From NCBI RefSeq assembly GCF_026225065.1, contig NZ_JAMFSB010000103.1, forward strand, positions 1-35,691: a stretch of 35,691 bases of DNA, in the 5' to 3' direction. The translations under genes were made by a program, and so were the position numbers. The notes beneath the pieces were generated by a model. The model had not been told where the DNA came from. It searched no databases and saw only the letters and a program-made list of their open reading frames with translations. Shown here piece by piece: positions 20,101 to 25,876 of the stretch (its first letter is position 1; each line of letters begins with the position of its first letter). The stretch comes from Paraburkholderia sp. Lineage in GTDB: Bacteria > Pseudomonadota > Gammaproteobacteria > Burkholderiales > Burkholderiaceae.

Positions 20101-20649
20101 GACATCAACCACTACTGCACGCTGGATGCGCGTGGTGCGGTGAGCGGCGCCGGCATCGCGACATTGCAGACCATTCCGGGCGCGCAACCGGGCGACGTCA
20201 ATCTGCTCGCGCCTCGCGGCACTGTCGATGCGGGCGACGCGGGGATTCGCGTGTCTGGCAATCTGAACATCGCTGCGCTGCACGTCGCGAATGCCGACAA
20301 CATTCAGACGCAAGGGCAATCGAACGGGCTGCAAACACCGGCGGGCGTTGATGCCGGAGCGCTGGCCGCCGTCTCCTCGACAACTTCGGCGGTGACGCAG
20401 ATGGCACAAAACCTCGTGAGAAACAATGCCTCGGGCGTGCCACAACGTCACTGGATCATCACGGTTCAGGTCGAGGGCTTTGGCGATTCGGGGGGCGACG
20501 ATGACGACGATCCTAAAAAGAAGCGCAAAGGTGAGGCTCTCAGTTACAACCCGGCAAGTTCGATCGCGATTCTCGGACTCGGGCCGCTAGGTGATAGTCA
20601 ACGCGCGCATTTGACCAGAGAAGAGCAAAACAAGCTCAATGGGATATAG
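8146..20649 (+). CDS. giant filamentous-haemagglutinin-like TpsA exoprotein (PdtA-like)
   Basis: This is a 4167-residue two-partner secretion exoprotein. The ATG has AAGGA at 8133-8137. A signal peptide ends near residue 44 (AIALMLAAGASTNVHAA). After an Ala/Gln-rich stretch the TPS secretion domain lies at about 118-280, with TLWQNANLPTQ, QNAILTWQTLNVGRQTTLNF and the hallmark VYVINRNGILFGAGSQV. The following 3500 residues are repeats of the GGSITLSA / GTIDVSG kind expected for a right-handed beta-helix fibre. They are interrupted at about 2830-3090 by a Tyr-rich, non-repetitive insertion. The C-terminal 400 residues look like the DUF3739 type and hold the only two cysteines I find (VCDINHYC, 3985 and 3991). 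A charged tail (DDDDDPKKKRK) follows near 4120. It should be exported by Sec, then by the TpsB encoded at 25877, to form a surface or released adhesin. Length and context match P. aeruginosa PdtA (about 4180 aa). Confidence 0.93.
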   Translation: MKTRVVGPRPTLRPNQGPRPPLTAVYRAIALMLAAGASTNVHAATNLANIGVQMNAARNAASGRGVNLGVGVSPQQALQASQPSIQNLGRAAQGIAAQIAAQQAAAVAGVAAPSNVPNGLAIGGLQVAPGATANSTLWQNANLPTQSVANGQSTVDVQQTGQNAILTWQTLNVGRQTTLNFDQSGGNQSNGANDWVVLNRIQDPSGAPSQILGNVKAQGSVYVINRNGILFGAGSQVSVHSLVVSSLDFLNLNNTLTQTAQDVAASNAWFLQLTNGLAAPEASGSTGANVANEVLGLGNTVTVAPGTVYHPPGNITIQAGATIASQANSTQSDGGFVLIAAPNVSNAGNISTPNGQAILAAGVGVAFAPNPANPHVLLPQLSGAIMSGTGANAVDLTPAGTLVNTGTIEATRGQISLLGSTIAQNGLVGVTTGISYPGSITMSTVDEVAAAAPNGALYVDPNSGSALLADALNAPAWRRAGLLTFGNGSITANLPEEDGETATSSQNSTFTPGSIGLTSNSVWFQDGSLVEAPGSSVSVAALSSVRQPAGSTSVAGRIYLDTGSTIDVSGLANVQLSVDSMLLTIPRIGQNELADSPLLRDSILSGMANVIVDSTLSGTRSDGVSWVGSPILNLAGYVSLMPRSIDQLLINGGSISLSGADVMTADGSSLNLNGGYVHYLGGTVATTRLVDANGVLVPIGSASQNDTYVGIAGEFVETHPRWNVTNTWYNPLLTGGAYQSDFIVGGNAGTLNLFASRALVLDGDISAQSFAGEKQVQGGTQPDGGTFALGVNPAATLGVTAGTNGETGKVVFDDSAPQLADLAPGFNANTPLDSAALNALGTSNPVNVLATTTVPTATLNSGGFSNVSVVEDRTQGAGILVAPGTTLAVQPGGSIKLSGTNGEISVQGTLSAPGGTVSLDLTNNGTPTAYGIDVGPHGSISAAGQWVNDYDALLTGTPGLGTQDVNGGSITLSATQSSARNPDGTFTDNSGSIVLAPGSVLDVSSGGHMLADGQLQLNGGVPVGTAGSISLLTYAAPAGAAFGEDATSAQLPTVQPTLGQIVMDGTLRSAGLDGGGTLTLGALGFQIGGDPHAAHPWELVLPADFFAQQGFGKYVLNAAYDVNVAPGAQVRLTQQNLLPGTLALQTLAGGANLATSGATSSGVLDPYYRQPTSLVMTGGEYLEWRAGPSVFVPPQYAGVTGGVSVGAGAAIVADAGASIGLGSPAQVTVQGALVAPGGSITLSADSLGTYGFSQGQLQLGSGYSTPGKSVWLGPDALLDVSGVALVDPLPTPVRSGNSVITPVTGRVLAGGSVTISDDSGYVVAQQGAAINASGASASFDMAQPGGGYAPQAVWSDAGAITLGAASGLFFDATLNVHGGAPQAEGGSLTVLPEQAASGLSFVGANALIVRQGGQSVPSGVTAGESFTDPAWSAAGTPGTLQFAVDRLDNSGIDTLTLGGSPRGADARQAPAPIAFAGDVDLSLGRALVLDTSQLVALPVGATSLPALSAGTTSIGAPTVNLSAPYVELSGPAYASNLLAPTPVAADADGILTVTASFIDIGNQSALANFGHAAFTSSGDIRLWSTDTGGGSALQAGALYTSGDLSFKAAQVYPASGNTFIVDALGPVDPGTGAPTPTTITFLGNGASQVPLSAGGSLVVDATNIVQSGTVRAPSGSLVFGVGDPTDPAIKSQFGNLTPAATQTVTFNPGSVTSVSNGGTVIPYGTTVDGVEWQYNPVAGLTSPDLTAPPAKLISVNGASVSLAKGAGIDLSGGGDLQASEWVPGTGGSRDLLSQYTITYASGNNGVAVPVNAGAANVFAIVPGYRAPVAAYDPVFAQVTQPSTNANGSASTTTAMIGVGSASVGGIVGQSVYLSGIAGLPAGVYTLLPAKYATLPGAFRITVANTSGTVVPGANGVMPDGTALVSGYSVDALNGARSATPTLYAVQSAAVWQQYSQYTTTSANQFFPALAAGSQSATPPLPVDAGRLVLAATNALSLGATLDASAGPGGAPAQVDLSSQDIQIVGPGQQALAGYLQVSSTDLDALGAGSLLIGGMRAPTQSGISVDALANSVVVSNDAASALSGPEIILVTKADPGTSDPNAANGLRIDAGSAIIAKGTLPASADRAITIGQPAVPANGSTPAISGIAGDGALLRVSNGADAPVTRLNVTGATPGLLTVGANATLTGGQALTLDSSGNLRVDPTASLSAQSITASGSAITFTNDTGAAAAALPGFVIGAAGLAQLQGAQQVTLRSLGAIDFVGNIDASFTNAVDLSAGSFASDGGTVTLSAPKIAFTNELGAPAAATVAGLGSLTVNGGEIDFGGGSKSVTGFGAVTMNASGGIVGQGSGTFDFGAVPVTLNAPVIFADTGSTTTVKTLGALNLNGAEGTALTLTPAGGALTLTGGSIDDNATILAPSGNLTLEATSGDLNVGGGALLSTAGVSKQIFDVVLYSPAGNLSLTADQGAIALQNGSTLDFSGAVGGGVAGTLSLSAPQQGVLLGGTLKGGAASGFAGGSFALDSGAAVSLDALAAQLAASGVNQTVSVRSDAGDLTLSSGNTLTAHLVSLTADGGVAGADTSQGAVTIDGTIDASGKAGGTIDLYGKTLVDVEGTLNASGSDTTQRGGTVNIGTMATPDTVGGVVQLNPTYGYESVSSANSGAIAIGPGAKIDVSGGSAGGLSDGTVNLRAPLLTNGDVNVTIDTGAQIKGARSVGLEAFAVWSTTDPGAGPTHFDAIVDPAGWYDSTGNLVSGTFTDQSGNTVLNYTAGSMTAAQLTTYLSSDFFTPTTANADHQTFYGYLNGDSTQGAGTLMNFVENPGFTFENRFANIANFHAVPGIELDNPSTTINGGDISVLTNWNLGAGSSSNDLAFRYEGQAPDIAFRAEHNVELQASLTDGFFQVANPTASGTPIASTPADAYNLVHFDYASAYYGTALYSFNPTGNGIYHAQAPVQVTFAPDRYDAIAGTPDEIIQYYELYQSYENYLTGASDPTIAAASGHATEGLLFLYVSGAQGGNGTSWVQPGAAPASQPTAPAVPSAGVQAADATAYLTYLKQYQSYADAVVKWAQTNGQTPVIAVLQAPAQVVAPVLPVLDAATDNSPSPVAVSGNALPLASASLNSGTSSSFRLIAGANLQSADPGALQAPSQVAASVGGNVTLDGHFAWVDAQGLPIMAPTMIRTGTGSIEIAAANDVSLLDSTAPGVIYTAGTPDTAAPAPGTTANILLGSTTQHSPDQLVSPTVNPDAAGDISIRAGNDINGIENVQDDAAGSRTGTPNANLSQFWWQWMQLGNPATDGKLTQTSINFGGFDQGVLSAGGNVSIAAGGNITDLAVSLPTTWYLSTNAAGSPVVNTVGGGNLSVTAGGNILSGDYFVAKGAGMITAGGSIAADGQTYTSSSGLRAFAGPAATLLALQDGTFDVNARLGADIGGVFDPSYLTGPVLQSGYGQQVDSQGYSAQSAVTVAAVTGNVSLGTLSTLVLLDDTQGGGAVLPATVDLAAPNGGIAIASAGELTPSATGNLSLIASQSVSFANLTDNTEMRLSNFGLIDADPSTMPSPLNPITASAPQSFIQPSDPTLAHDSTPLHADDTEPVHIYSLTGNIMNGAVDSTGFDGSTLYLNADKPALIYAGGDIVNLAFQGQNLRDADVTRIVAGRDIYDTPLEANNPVVPSLVLSGPGYFDIEAGRNIGPLTNVTQLGSLLNGSTSFTTGIDAIGNANNPFLPHQSANVQVLFGVGPGIDQQSFISTYIDPASVVPGVSSTTPALVAFMQQYDAGQVVDTGLAAGKSTPKPLSAADAWTQFKALPDYVQRLFVDQVLFSVLTQVGDDYNNTSSAFFQQYARGYQAINTLFPASLGYTANDLNGGSNGASKLVSTGNLDIRSSTIQTQQGGNVSILGPGGEALIGSTSAPPQLVNSSGTVVAGPNTMGILTLEQGDVNMFTDQSVLLAQSRIFTEQGGAMTIWSSNGDINAGKGSKSVADVPPPLYVCDINHYCTLDARGAVSGAGIATLQTIPGAQPGDVNLLAPRGTVDAGDAGIRVSGNLNIAALHVANADNIQTQGQSNGLQTPAGVDAGALAAVSSTTSAVTQMAQNLVRNNASGVPQRHWIITVQVEGFGDSGGDDDDDPKKKRKGEALSYNPASSIAILGLGPLGDSQRAHLTREEQNKLNGI

Positions 20650-20959
20650 AGAATGCTGTCGTGTCGCAATTGCATTGCCCCGAGGTGACGCGAAAACAGC
20701 ATCTATCACGAGTGCAAAAAATGGCTTATGCGACGTAGGGGATAAGCCGAAAGACTTTGCGCGCCTTTTTTATTATCTGGAATGTCGATCGGGGCTGAGG
20801 CCCCTAATAGATCAAGGCAAAAATGAGTCAATCAGGGAACCGTGCCGTAGCAACTCGCAGTGGGTGCCCGTTATCCCGCGTTCGATATCGCGGCCATCAC
20901 GGAGCGTGTTCGGGCAGAAGTCGATCGTCTGGACCGTCGTCAGCGCACAGATGCGTGGG
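20650..20959. other. spacer after the exoprotein gene, no clear gene
   Basis: No gene is supported. A short hairpin (GGGGC, TGAG, GCCCC) lies at 20791-20804 without a T-run. A frame from 20860 (ARYPAFDIAAITERVRAEVD) looks protein-like for about 40 codons but has no recognisable family and runs into the duplicated exoprotein segment in the wrong frame. It may be another gene remnant. Confidence 0.4.
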
Positions 20960-21710
20960 AGCTCGAACGTCCAGGTGATCGCCGGTCCGGGGACGCAAGG
21001 CATTTTGACGCTCGAACAAGGCAACGTCGATATCTTTATCGACCAGAGCCTGCTGCTGGCACAAAGCCGCGTCTTCACCGAGCAGGGCGGCGGCATGACG
21101 ATCTGGAGTTCGAACGGCGACATCAATGCCGGCAAGGGCTCGACATCGTCGGCGGATGTGCCGGCGCCCGAGTATGTATGCGACGCGAACCACTACTGCA
21201 CGGTGGATGCCAAGGGCGAAGTCACCGGGGCCGGCATTGCCACTTTGCAAACATACCCGGCGCGCCGCCGGGCGATGACGGGGCACAGTCGATGCGGGCG
21301 CGGCCGGCATTCGGGTGTCGGGCAACCTGAACGTGGCGGCGCTGCACGTTGCGAACGTCGACAACATTCAAGTGCAGGGCAAGTCGACCGGCATTCCGGT
21401 GACAGCGGCAGTCGACACGGGTGCCTTGACGGCAGGCAGCGCCGCGGCCTCGGCGGTGACGCAGATGGCGCAGACTCTCGTCAAGAGCAATGCCTCAGGG
21501 GTGCCGCAGTGTCATTGGATCATCACGGTGCAGGTCGAGTGTTTTGGCGATTCGGGGGACGGCGATGACGACAACAAGAAGGGCAAAAAAGTGTCAGCCA
21601 CCTACCGCCCCCTGAGTCCGGTGGCGGTGTTGGGGTTCGGCGGCGTTGGCCGCACACAGAGTACTTACCTGACCGAGGAGGAACGCAGCGAGCTGGGATT
21701 CAAGCATTAA
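20960..21710 (+). pseudogene. second, frameshifted copy of the TpsA C-terminal end
   Basis: From 20960 the sequence repeats the last 250 or so codons of the giant gene. It reads VIAGPGTQGILTLEQGNVDI, then LLAQSRVFTEQGGGMTIWSS, then NGDINAGKGS and the cysteine motif YVCDANHYC. At about 21265-21290 a 16-base deletion, relative to the parent gene, shifts the frame. The other frame continues RVSGNLNVAALHVANVDNIQ, HWIITVQVECFGDSGDG and a diverged last 40 residues ending at 21710. There is no start codon or secretion domain, so it cannot be exported by itself. It is a remnant of a tandem duplication or a donor for recombination with the intact gene. Confidence 0.8.
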
Positions 21711-22055
21711 AGCGGGCTCGTCGCGTACCGCTCGGAACCGGCGAGCGCTATGAACGTTTGCATTTTCCGTACGTTGCGATGAAGCTTAATGAGCATCGTA
21801 GGTAAAAAATGGCACATCTCTTGGTTTTTGGAATCGGTGGCGCCTTGGTGCAAAGCTTGCGAGAGCGAGCAGGGGCACTGGGTCGCAGTGCCGAGCCATT
21901 TATTTGATCAGTGAAAGAGATATTGGTGTCGTAGCGTAGCCAATGCATTGACGTCGAAATCTTCCTTCAACCGGCGCGAGACTGGCGAATGCACGGGCTT
22001 AGGCTGGGACGCTCAACAGCGGCGTTGTCCAGGCAACGTGCGCCATATCGTCATT
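21711..22055. other. gap between exoprotein remnants
   Basis: No gene is supported. A perfect 6-bp stem (CGCTCG / CGAGCG, 21729-21747) follows the second copy and could be an old terminator. GC content drops in this gap, which suggests inserted or decayed DNA. Confidence 0.4.
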
Positions 22056-22200
22056 GAGGTGTCGGGCGCAGGCATCGAGACACTGCAGTCGCTTGCGGAC
22101 GTGCCACTCGGCGACGCCAACCTGATCGCGCCGCGCGGCACCGTCGACGCAGGTGCGAGGGGCATCCGCGTGTCTGGCAACTTGAACGTTGTGGCCTTGC
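22056..22200 (+). pseudogene. third, short copy of the TpsA C-terminal region
   Basis: The frame reads EVSGAGIETLQS, then GDANLIAPRGTVDAGARGIR, then VSGNLNVVAL. This is the same block as GAVSGAGIATLQT through VSGNLNIAAL in the intact protein. Only about 48 codons are left. Sequence on both sides is unrelated. It shows that the 3' end of the exoprotein gene was duplicated at least twice. Confidence 0.75.
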
Positions 22201-22245
22201 TAGGCTTGGCCCCGTGCGTTACCGTTTGCGCTTGAATCGATCGCG

Positions 22246-22816
22246 CTACGCCTCAAAGGCGGACCACGCATGCAGCACGCTAGCATGCGCAAAGGACACG
22301 ATGCCGAAAGCTGCAGTTAAGGCCGCGGTCCATACGAGCGGGCTGGGCGTACCCACGGCCGAGGCGAGCGGCGCTGCAAAATCTTGCAGGATGCCAGTGC
22401 TCCAGGCCAGTAGCAGGAACAGCACGCTACCCGAAAACACACATACGCCGAAGTAATGCAGCGCCAGTCGCCTGTATCCCGTGAAAGGCCGGCGATGATG
22501 GCGCTGGTTGGTATGCAGGATCGCCACGGCATTCGTGACGGCGACGATGGCCATCATCGCCGGCCAGAAGAATGGCTGATCGCTGTGCGAATTAATGAGC
22601 AGAAAAATACCTGTCGCCCAGAATGTCGGGGCGAGCAGGGTGACCGTAGCTCAGGAGAGGGCCTGCCACGCCAGCCAGGGTGTGTGCCATAGCAGGGGGC
22701 TCGGACACGAAGGCATGACGCCGTGCGCCGCCCATGTGAACTACCTCCATCCGGTGATCGGCCATGGCGGCTACCCGCTCGTCCAGCCGCCGGAACGTCG
22801 TAGTAGTCATCGACAT
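22246..22816 (-). pseudogene. degraded membrane-protein gene, opposite strand
   Basis: On the minus strand a frame from the ATG at 22716 to 22246 would encode a protein of about 156 residues with several hydrophobic helices: TVTLLAPTFWATGIFLLI, FWPAMMAIVAVTNAVAIL, FGVCVFSGSVLFLLLAWSTG and AALTAAFGIVSFAHASVL. A TGA at 22653-22651 interrupts it (WQALS, stop, ATV), where TGG for Trp would read through. A better-supported start (ATG 22816 with AAGGGAG upstream, MSMTTTTFRRLDERVAAM) lies in another frame, so a frameshift near 22700 may also be present. I do not recognise the family. Confidence 0.5.
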
Positions 22817-23876
22817 GGAACTCCCTTCTTTCGTTGGTGGCCGGAACACGCCCGCATCATTCATATGATCGGACTCAAAAGTGGTGCGTTCCGGATCATC
22901 AATGTGTCATGCCAATCTGCATGCCTCTTACTGTCAAGACGTTTCGAGAGGCCGCATACCGCACAACGGGACGACAATTGTTCTCTGAGGTCCCTTGCCT
23001 GTGATTGATGCGTAGTGAGCAATGTGCATTGCCGCACGCATTACGCTCACAGAAGTGACTTTCCACGACTCAACTGTGTCCACGATGCCTTAGTGCAACG
23101 AGTTTGAGTCTCGTGAGACTGAGGAAATCGAGCGCCAAAGAGAATGTTGCGGAACATCTGAAGCGATGCTGTTGGCCCACCGCGTCGCATTGGCGGTCGG
23201 GCGCGTTGGCTCATGGTCACAAGTCTGAATTATTGGTGAAACTCGGTTCATGAAATTGACATGCTGTGGAGTGATGTTCAGGGATCGCTTCCCATGCCCG
23301 TGTAGCGCGATGGAGAGGGAGTCTCGACGCGCCCGGGCCCTTTATCGAGTCCGGTGTGCCGAGCGAAAAACTCGGATAGACACGCCATTTTTTCTTTCGG
23401 CGGGCGCTCATTCCTCGGCGCAGGCACGATATTCGAAGGCTGTTCACGAACGTGCGCCTGTTCGGGCCATCTGTGGCGCGAGAAAGTGTGCGGTATTTGG
23501 TGATTCATTTCGTCTGTATAGGTAGGAGGCTGGATTCGTTCTCGATCGTATCCGTTTCCTAGTCTGGCTCATTTCTGGAGTATGACCGCAGGCGCCCGTC
23601 TGAGCGATAAGTGACCCGTTCCGGGCGGCACGAATCGACAGCGCACGAGTGCTTGGACTCTTTGCCCAGTGTTGCAGGAGCGTAGTTCGCGACAGAATTT
23701 GCTCGGAAATAGAGGTCAGGTGACCCGCCCGTTGATACGGTGGCTGACCAGATGGAGCGGGATTGGCCCTTCTGTGCCCGCGGATGTTGTTCCCCCGGTC
23801 CGCAGCACAGTCTTTTTATCGCATGGCCGCGTGTCTCCCGCAGATGGGAGCTGGTGGATTTTGAAGGACAAGGGAC
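22817..23876. promoter_or_regulatory. about 1 kb without a recognisable gene, upstream of the right-hand cluster
   Basis: Short frames exist on both strands, but none has a family motif, a ribosome site and a consistent start together. The stretch must contain the promoter of the gene run that begins at 23877. I could not find a sequence shared with the region before the exoprotein gene that would mark a common sigma-factor promoter. Confidence 0.4.
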
Positions 23877-25055
23877 GTGGAGCAGGTTCAGGCCAGCGGA
23901 TCGGTAAGCACATTGCAATCGGAGGGCGAGGATGTTGTGCCGTCCACGAACACAGACGAGGCGTGGTCGCCCCTTATCAACCTGCGCGATACGGGCCGCT
24001 TTCTGCCGGTGCTGGAAGCGCTTAAATGCACGCTGGCCCTCAGTCGACGTCCATCGGGCGTGGCGCTACTGGGTGTAGAAAACGGTATCCCGACGCTGTC
24101 GGCGTGTTTGTTGCCGCGCTCGATGGGGCTCGCAGTCTCGGGCAATCGCCTTGCGATCGCGACGATCCACGAGCTCATGATTTTCGCAAACGTGCCGTCG
24201 CTGGCCACACTGTATCCGGCCCGGCCAAATTACTACGATGCGGTCTTCGTGCCGCGCATTTCGCACTACACGGGTGATCTCGATCTGCACGACATGGCGT
24301 TCGATAAGCAGATTGTGCTCGCAGTGAACACGCGATATTCCTGCATCAGTGTCATCGATGGGTATTTCAATTTCACGCCGATTTGGCAGCCACCGTTCGT
24401 GACGGAGGTTGGGCCGGACGACCGGTGTCACCTGAACGGCATGGCGTTTCATGACGGCAAAGTGAAGTACGCGACAGCACTGGGGCAAACGAATACGCCC
24501 TTTGGGTGGCGCGGAGGGATGGCCGAGGACGGCATCGTGATGGAAGTGCCATCGGGACGTGTGGTCGCCTCTGGCCTGTCCATGCCGCACTCGCCGCGTG
24601 TGATCGGTGGTCAGCTATATGTGCTCGAAGGTGGCCGTGGCCAGTTGCTCAAAATCGACCCGCTCACGGGCAGCAAAACGGTCGTGGCAAAGCTGCCAGG
24701 CTTTACCCATGGCCTCGTCGAATACGGTGGCGTGCTGTTCATTGGCCTGTCGAAGCTGCGTGACAAGCGTGGCCCGCAGGGACTGCCAATCGAAGCGGAA
24801 CACGACAAGCTGGTGGCCGGTGTCGCAGCCGTTGAAGCGAGCAGCGGCACCGTTCTGGGCATTCTGGAGTTCTACAACGGTGTCGACGAGATTTTCGATG
24901 TGCAGGTGATGCCAGACATCCTGCGTGCGGAAATTCTCAACCCGCGCCAATGGGCTGAAACCCCGTCCATCGTCACGATGAAAGGTGGCTTCTGGCAGAC
25001 GAAGCCCACTGAGGAGGATGAAAGCAATGCAAATGCTAATGAAGCAGGTCACTGA
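23877..25055 (+). CDS. TIGR03032/DUF4915-like beta-propeller protein
   Basis: The GTG at 23877 has GAAGGA eight bases upstream. The 392-residue protein has no signal peptide, so it is probably cytoplasmic. It shows propeller-like strand repeats and family-type motifs: HELMIFANVPS, YTGDLDLHDMAFD, VLAVNTRYSCISVID, CHLNGMAFHDGKVKYATALG, LSMPHSPRVIGGQLYVLEGG and PGFTHGLVEYGGVLFIGLSK. These fit the TIGR03032 family, whose biochemical function is not established and whose members often sit near glycan or sulfate-transfer genes. The gene overlaps the APS kinase gene, so the two products are likely made together. A role in modifying the exoprotein or its carbohydrate is an inference. Confidence 0.65.
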   Translation: MEQVQASGSVSTLQSEGEDVVPSTNTDEAWSPLINLRDTGRFLPVLEALKCTLALSRRPSGVALLGVENGIPTLSACLLPRSMGLAVSGNRLAIATIHELMIFANVPSLATLYPARPNYYDAVFVPRISHYTGDLDLHDMAFDKQIVLAVNTRYSCISVIDGYFNFTPIWQPPFVTEVGPDDRCHLNGMAFHDGKVKYATALGQTNTPFGWRGGMAEDGIVMEVPSGRVVASGLSMPHSPRVIGGQLYVLEGGRGQLLKIDPLTGSKTVVAKLPGFTHGLVEYGGVLFIGLSKLRDKRGPQGLPIEAEHDKLVAGVAAVEASSGTVLGILEFYNGVDEIFDVQVMPDILRAEILNPRQWAETPSIVTMKGGFWQTKPTEEDESNANANEAGH

Positions 25056-25719
25056 GCCTGCCACACGGAAGTCAGAGCATCCAGTCGCTGCCGATACCCC
25101 ATATGCCCCGTCACGGAGCTATAGGCGGCCCGTACAGGAGGGTGGTGTCGTCTGGCTCACGGGCCTTTCTGGCGCCGGTAAATCCACATTGGCTGGCGCC
25201 GTCGCCAGCATCCTGACCTCGCACGGCATGCGCTCTGCCGTCCTCGATGGCGATGTACTGCGGTGCGGGCTGAACCGCGATCTCGGATTTTCCGCGCCGG
25301 ATCGCGAAGAGAACATGCGGCGAACGGGGGAAGTGGCGGCGCTTTTTGCGAACGAGGGATTGATCGCGATCGTCGCGCTGATTTCGCCGCTCGCTGCATT
25401 GCGCGCCCAGGTTCGAGAGATAGTGGGTAATCGCTTCCGAGAGGTATACGTGAAGGCGAGTGTCGAAACGTGTGAAGCGCGGGATCCGAAAGGGCTGTAT
25501 GGCAAGGCGCGGCGCGGCGAACTGCTTGATTTCACCGGTGTATCGGCACCCTATGAACCGCCTCTGCACGCAGACTGGATTGTCGACACGGAGACCCAAA
25601 CGGTCGGACAGTGCATCACGCAACTGGCGAATTATGTGGAGTGTCAATTCGTGGCGAGCTGGGACACCCGGGAAAGACGCGTTCCCTCGCGTGGGGTGCA
25701 TACCACGGATCTGATCTAG
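25027..25719 (+). CDS. cysC: adenylylsulfate (APS) kinase, CysC-like
   Basis: The gene starts inside the preceding gene. The ATG at 25027 lies nine bases after GAGGAGG (25011-25017), a better spacing than the ATG at 25018 that touches it. The 230-residue product has the P-loop GLSGAGKST at about residue 46-54, the LDGDVLRCGLNRDLGFSAPD motif, REENMRRTGEVAALFANEGL, CEARDPKGLYGKARRGE and the closing PYEPPLHAD. All are signatures of APS kinase, which phosphorylates adenosine 5'-phosphosulfate to PAPS, the universal sulfate donor. The protein lacks the ATP sulfurylase part of CysNC fusions. Neighbouring sulfate-assimilation genes are absent, and the gene lies directly before the exoprotein transporter. 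It may therefore supply PAPS for a sulfation step linked to this secretion system. No sulfotransferase is visible in the window. Confidence 0.85.
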   Translation: MQMLMKQVTEPATRKSEHPVAADTPYAPSRSYRRPVQEGGVVWLTGLSGAGKSTLAGAVASILTSHGMRSAVLDGDVLRCGLNRDLGFSAPDREENMRRTGEVAALFANEGLIAIVALISPLAALRAQVREIVGNRFREVYVKASVETCEARDPKGLYGKARRGELLDFTGVSAPYEPPLHADWIVDTETQTVGQCITQLANYVECQFVASWDTRERRVPSRGVHTTDLI

Positions 25720-25750
25720 AACGCCGCCTGTTGCATTTCCGTGCCGTGGA

Positions 25751-25787
25751 TACGTAATAGGTAATTAGGAATACGTAGTGAATTCAC
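25751..25787. promoter_or_regulatory. AT-rich palindromic site before tpsB
   Basis: Two TACGTA palindromes (25751-25756 and 25772-25777), a GTAAT-AG direct repeat between them and a perfect 10-bp palindrome GTGAATTCAC (25778-25787) lie in the 157-base gap between the kinase and the transporter genes. The patch is much richer in AT than its surroundings. It is a candidate internal promoter or operator. No regulator can be named. Confidence 0.4.
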
Positions 25788-25876
25788 ATGAATGACTTTA
25801 ATGGCGTGTATAGCGAGCGCCCCAGTGATCAATCAACGAAGCGCTGACGATGTCAGGCAATAAAGGGGAATGGCGC

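Noticed and set aside
17497..20451. 984-codon ORF on the minus strand inside the giant gene (and several of 250-450 codons nearby)
   Set aside because: It is Arg/His/Ala-rich translation typical of the antisense strand of a GC-rich gene; no family motif, and the plus strand is clearly coding.
8146..20649. CRISPR array or simple tandem repeat in the repetitive exoprotein gene
   Set aside because: The repeats are degenerate protein-level beta-helix repeats of uneven length, with no constant repeat and spacer.
20860..20960. Protein-like frame ARYPAFDIAAITERVRAEVD
   Set aside because: About 40 codons only, no start context, no family recognised; kept as a remark in the spacer entry.
21748..21948. 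66-codon minus-strand ORF between the exoprotein remnants
   Set aside because: No recognisable motif or ribosome site; probably chance.
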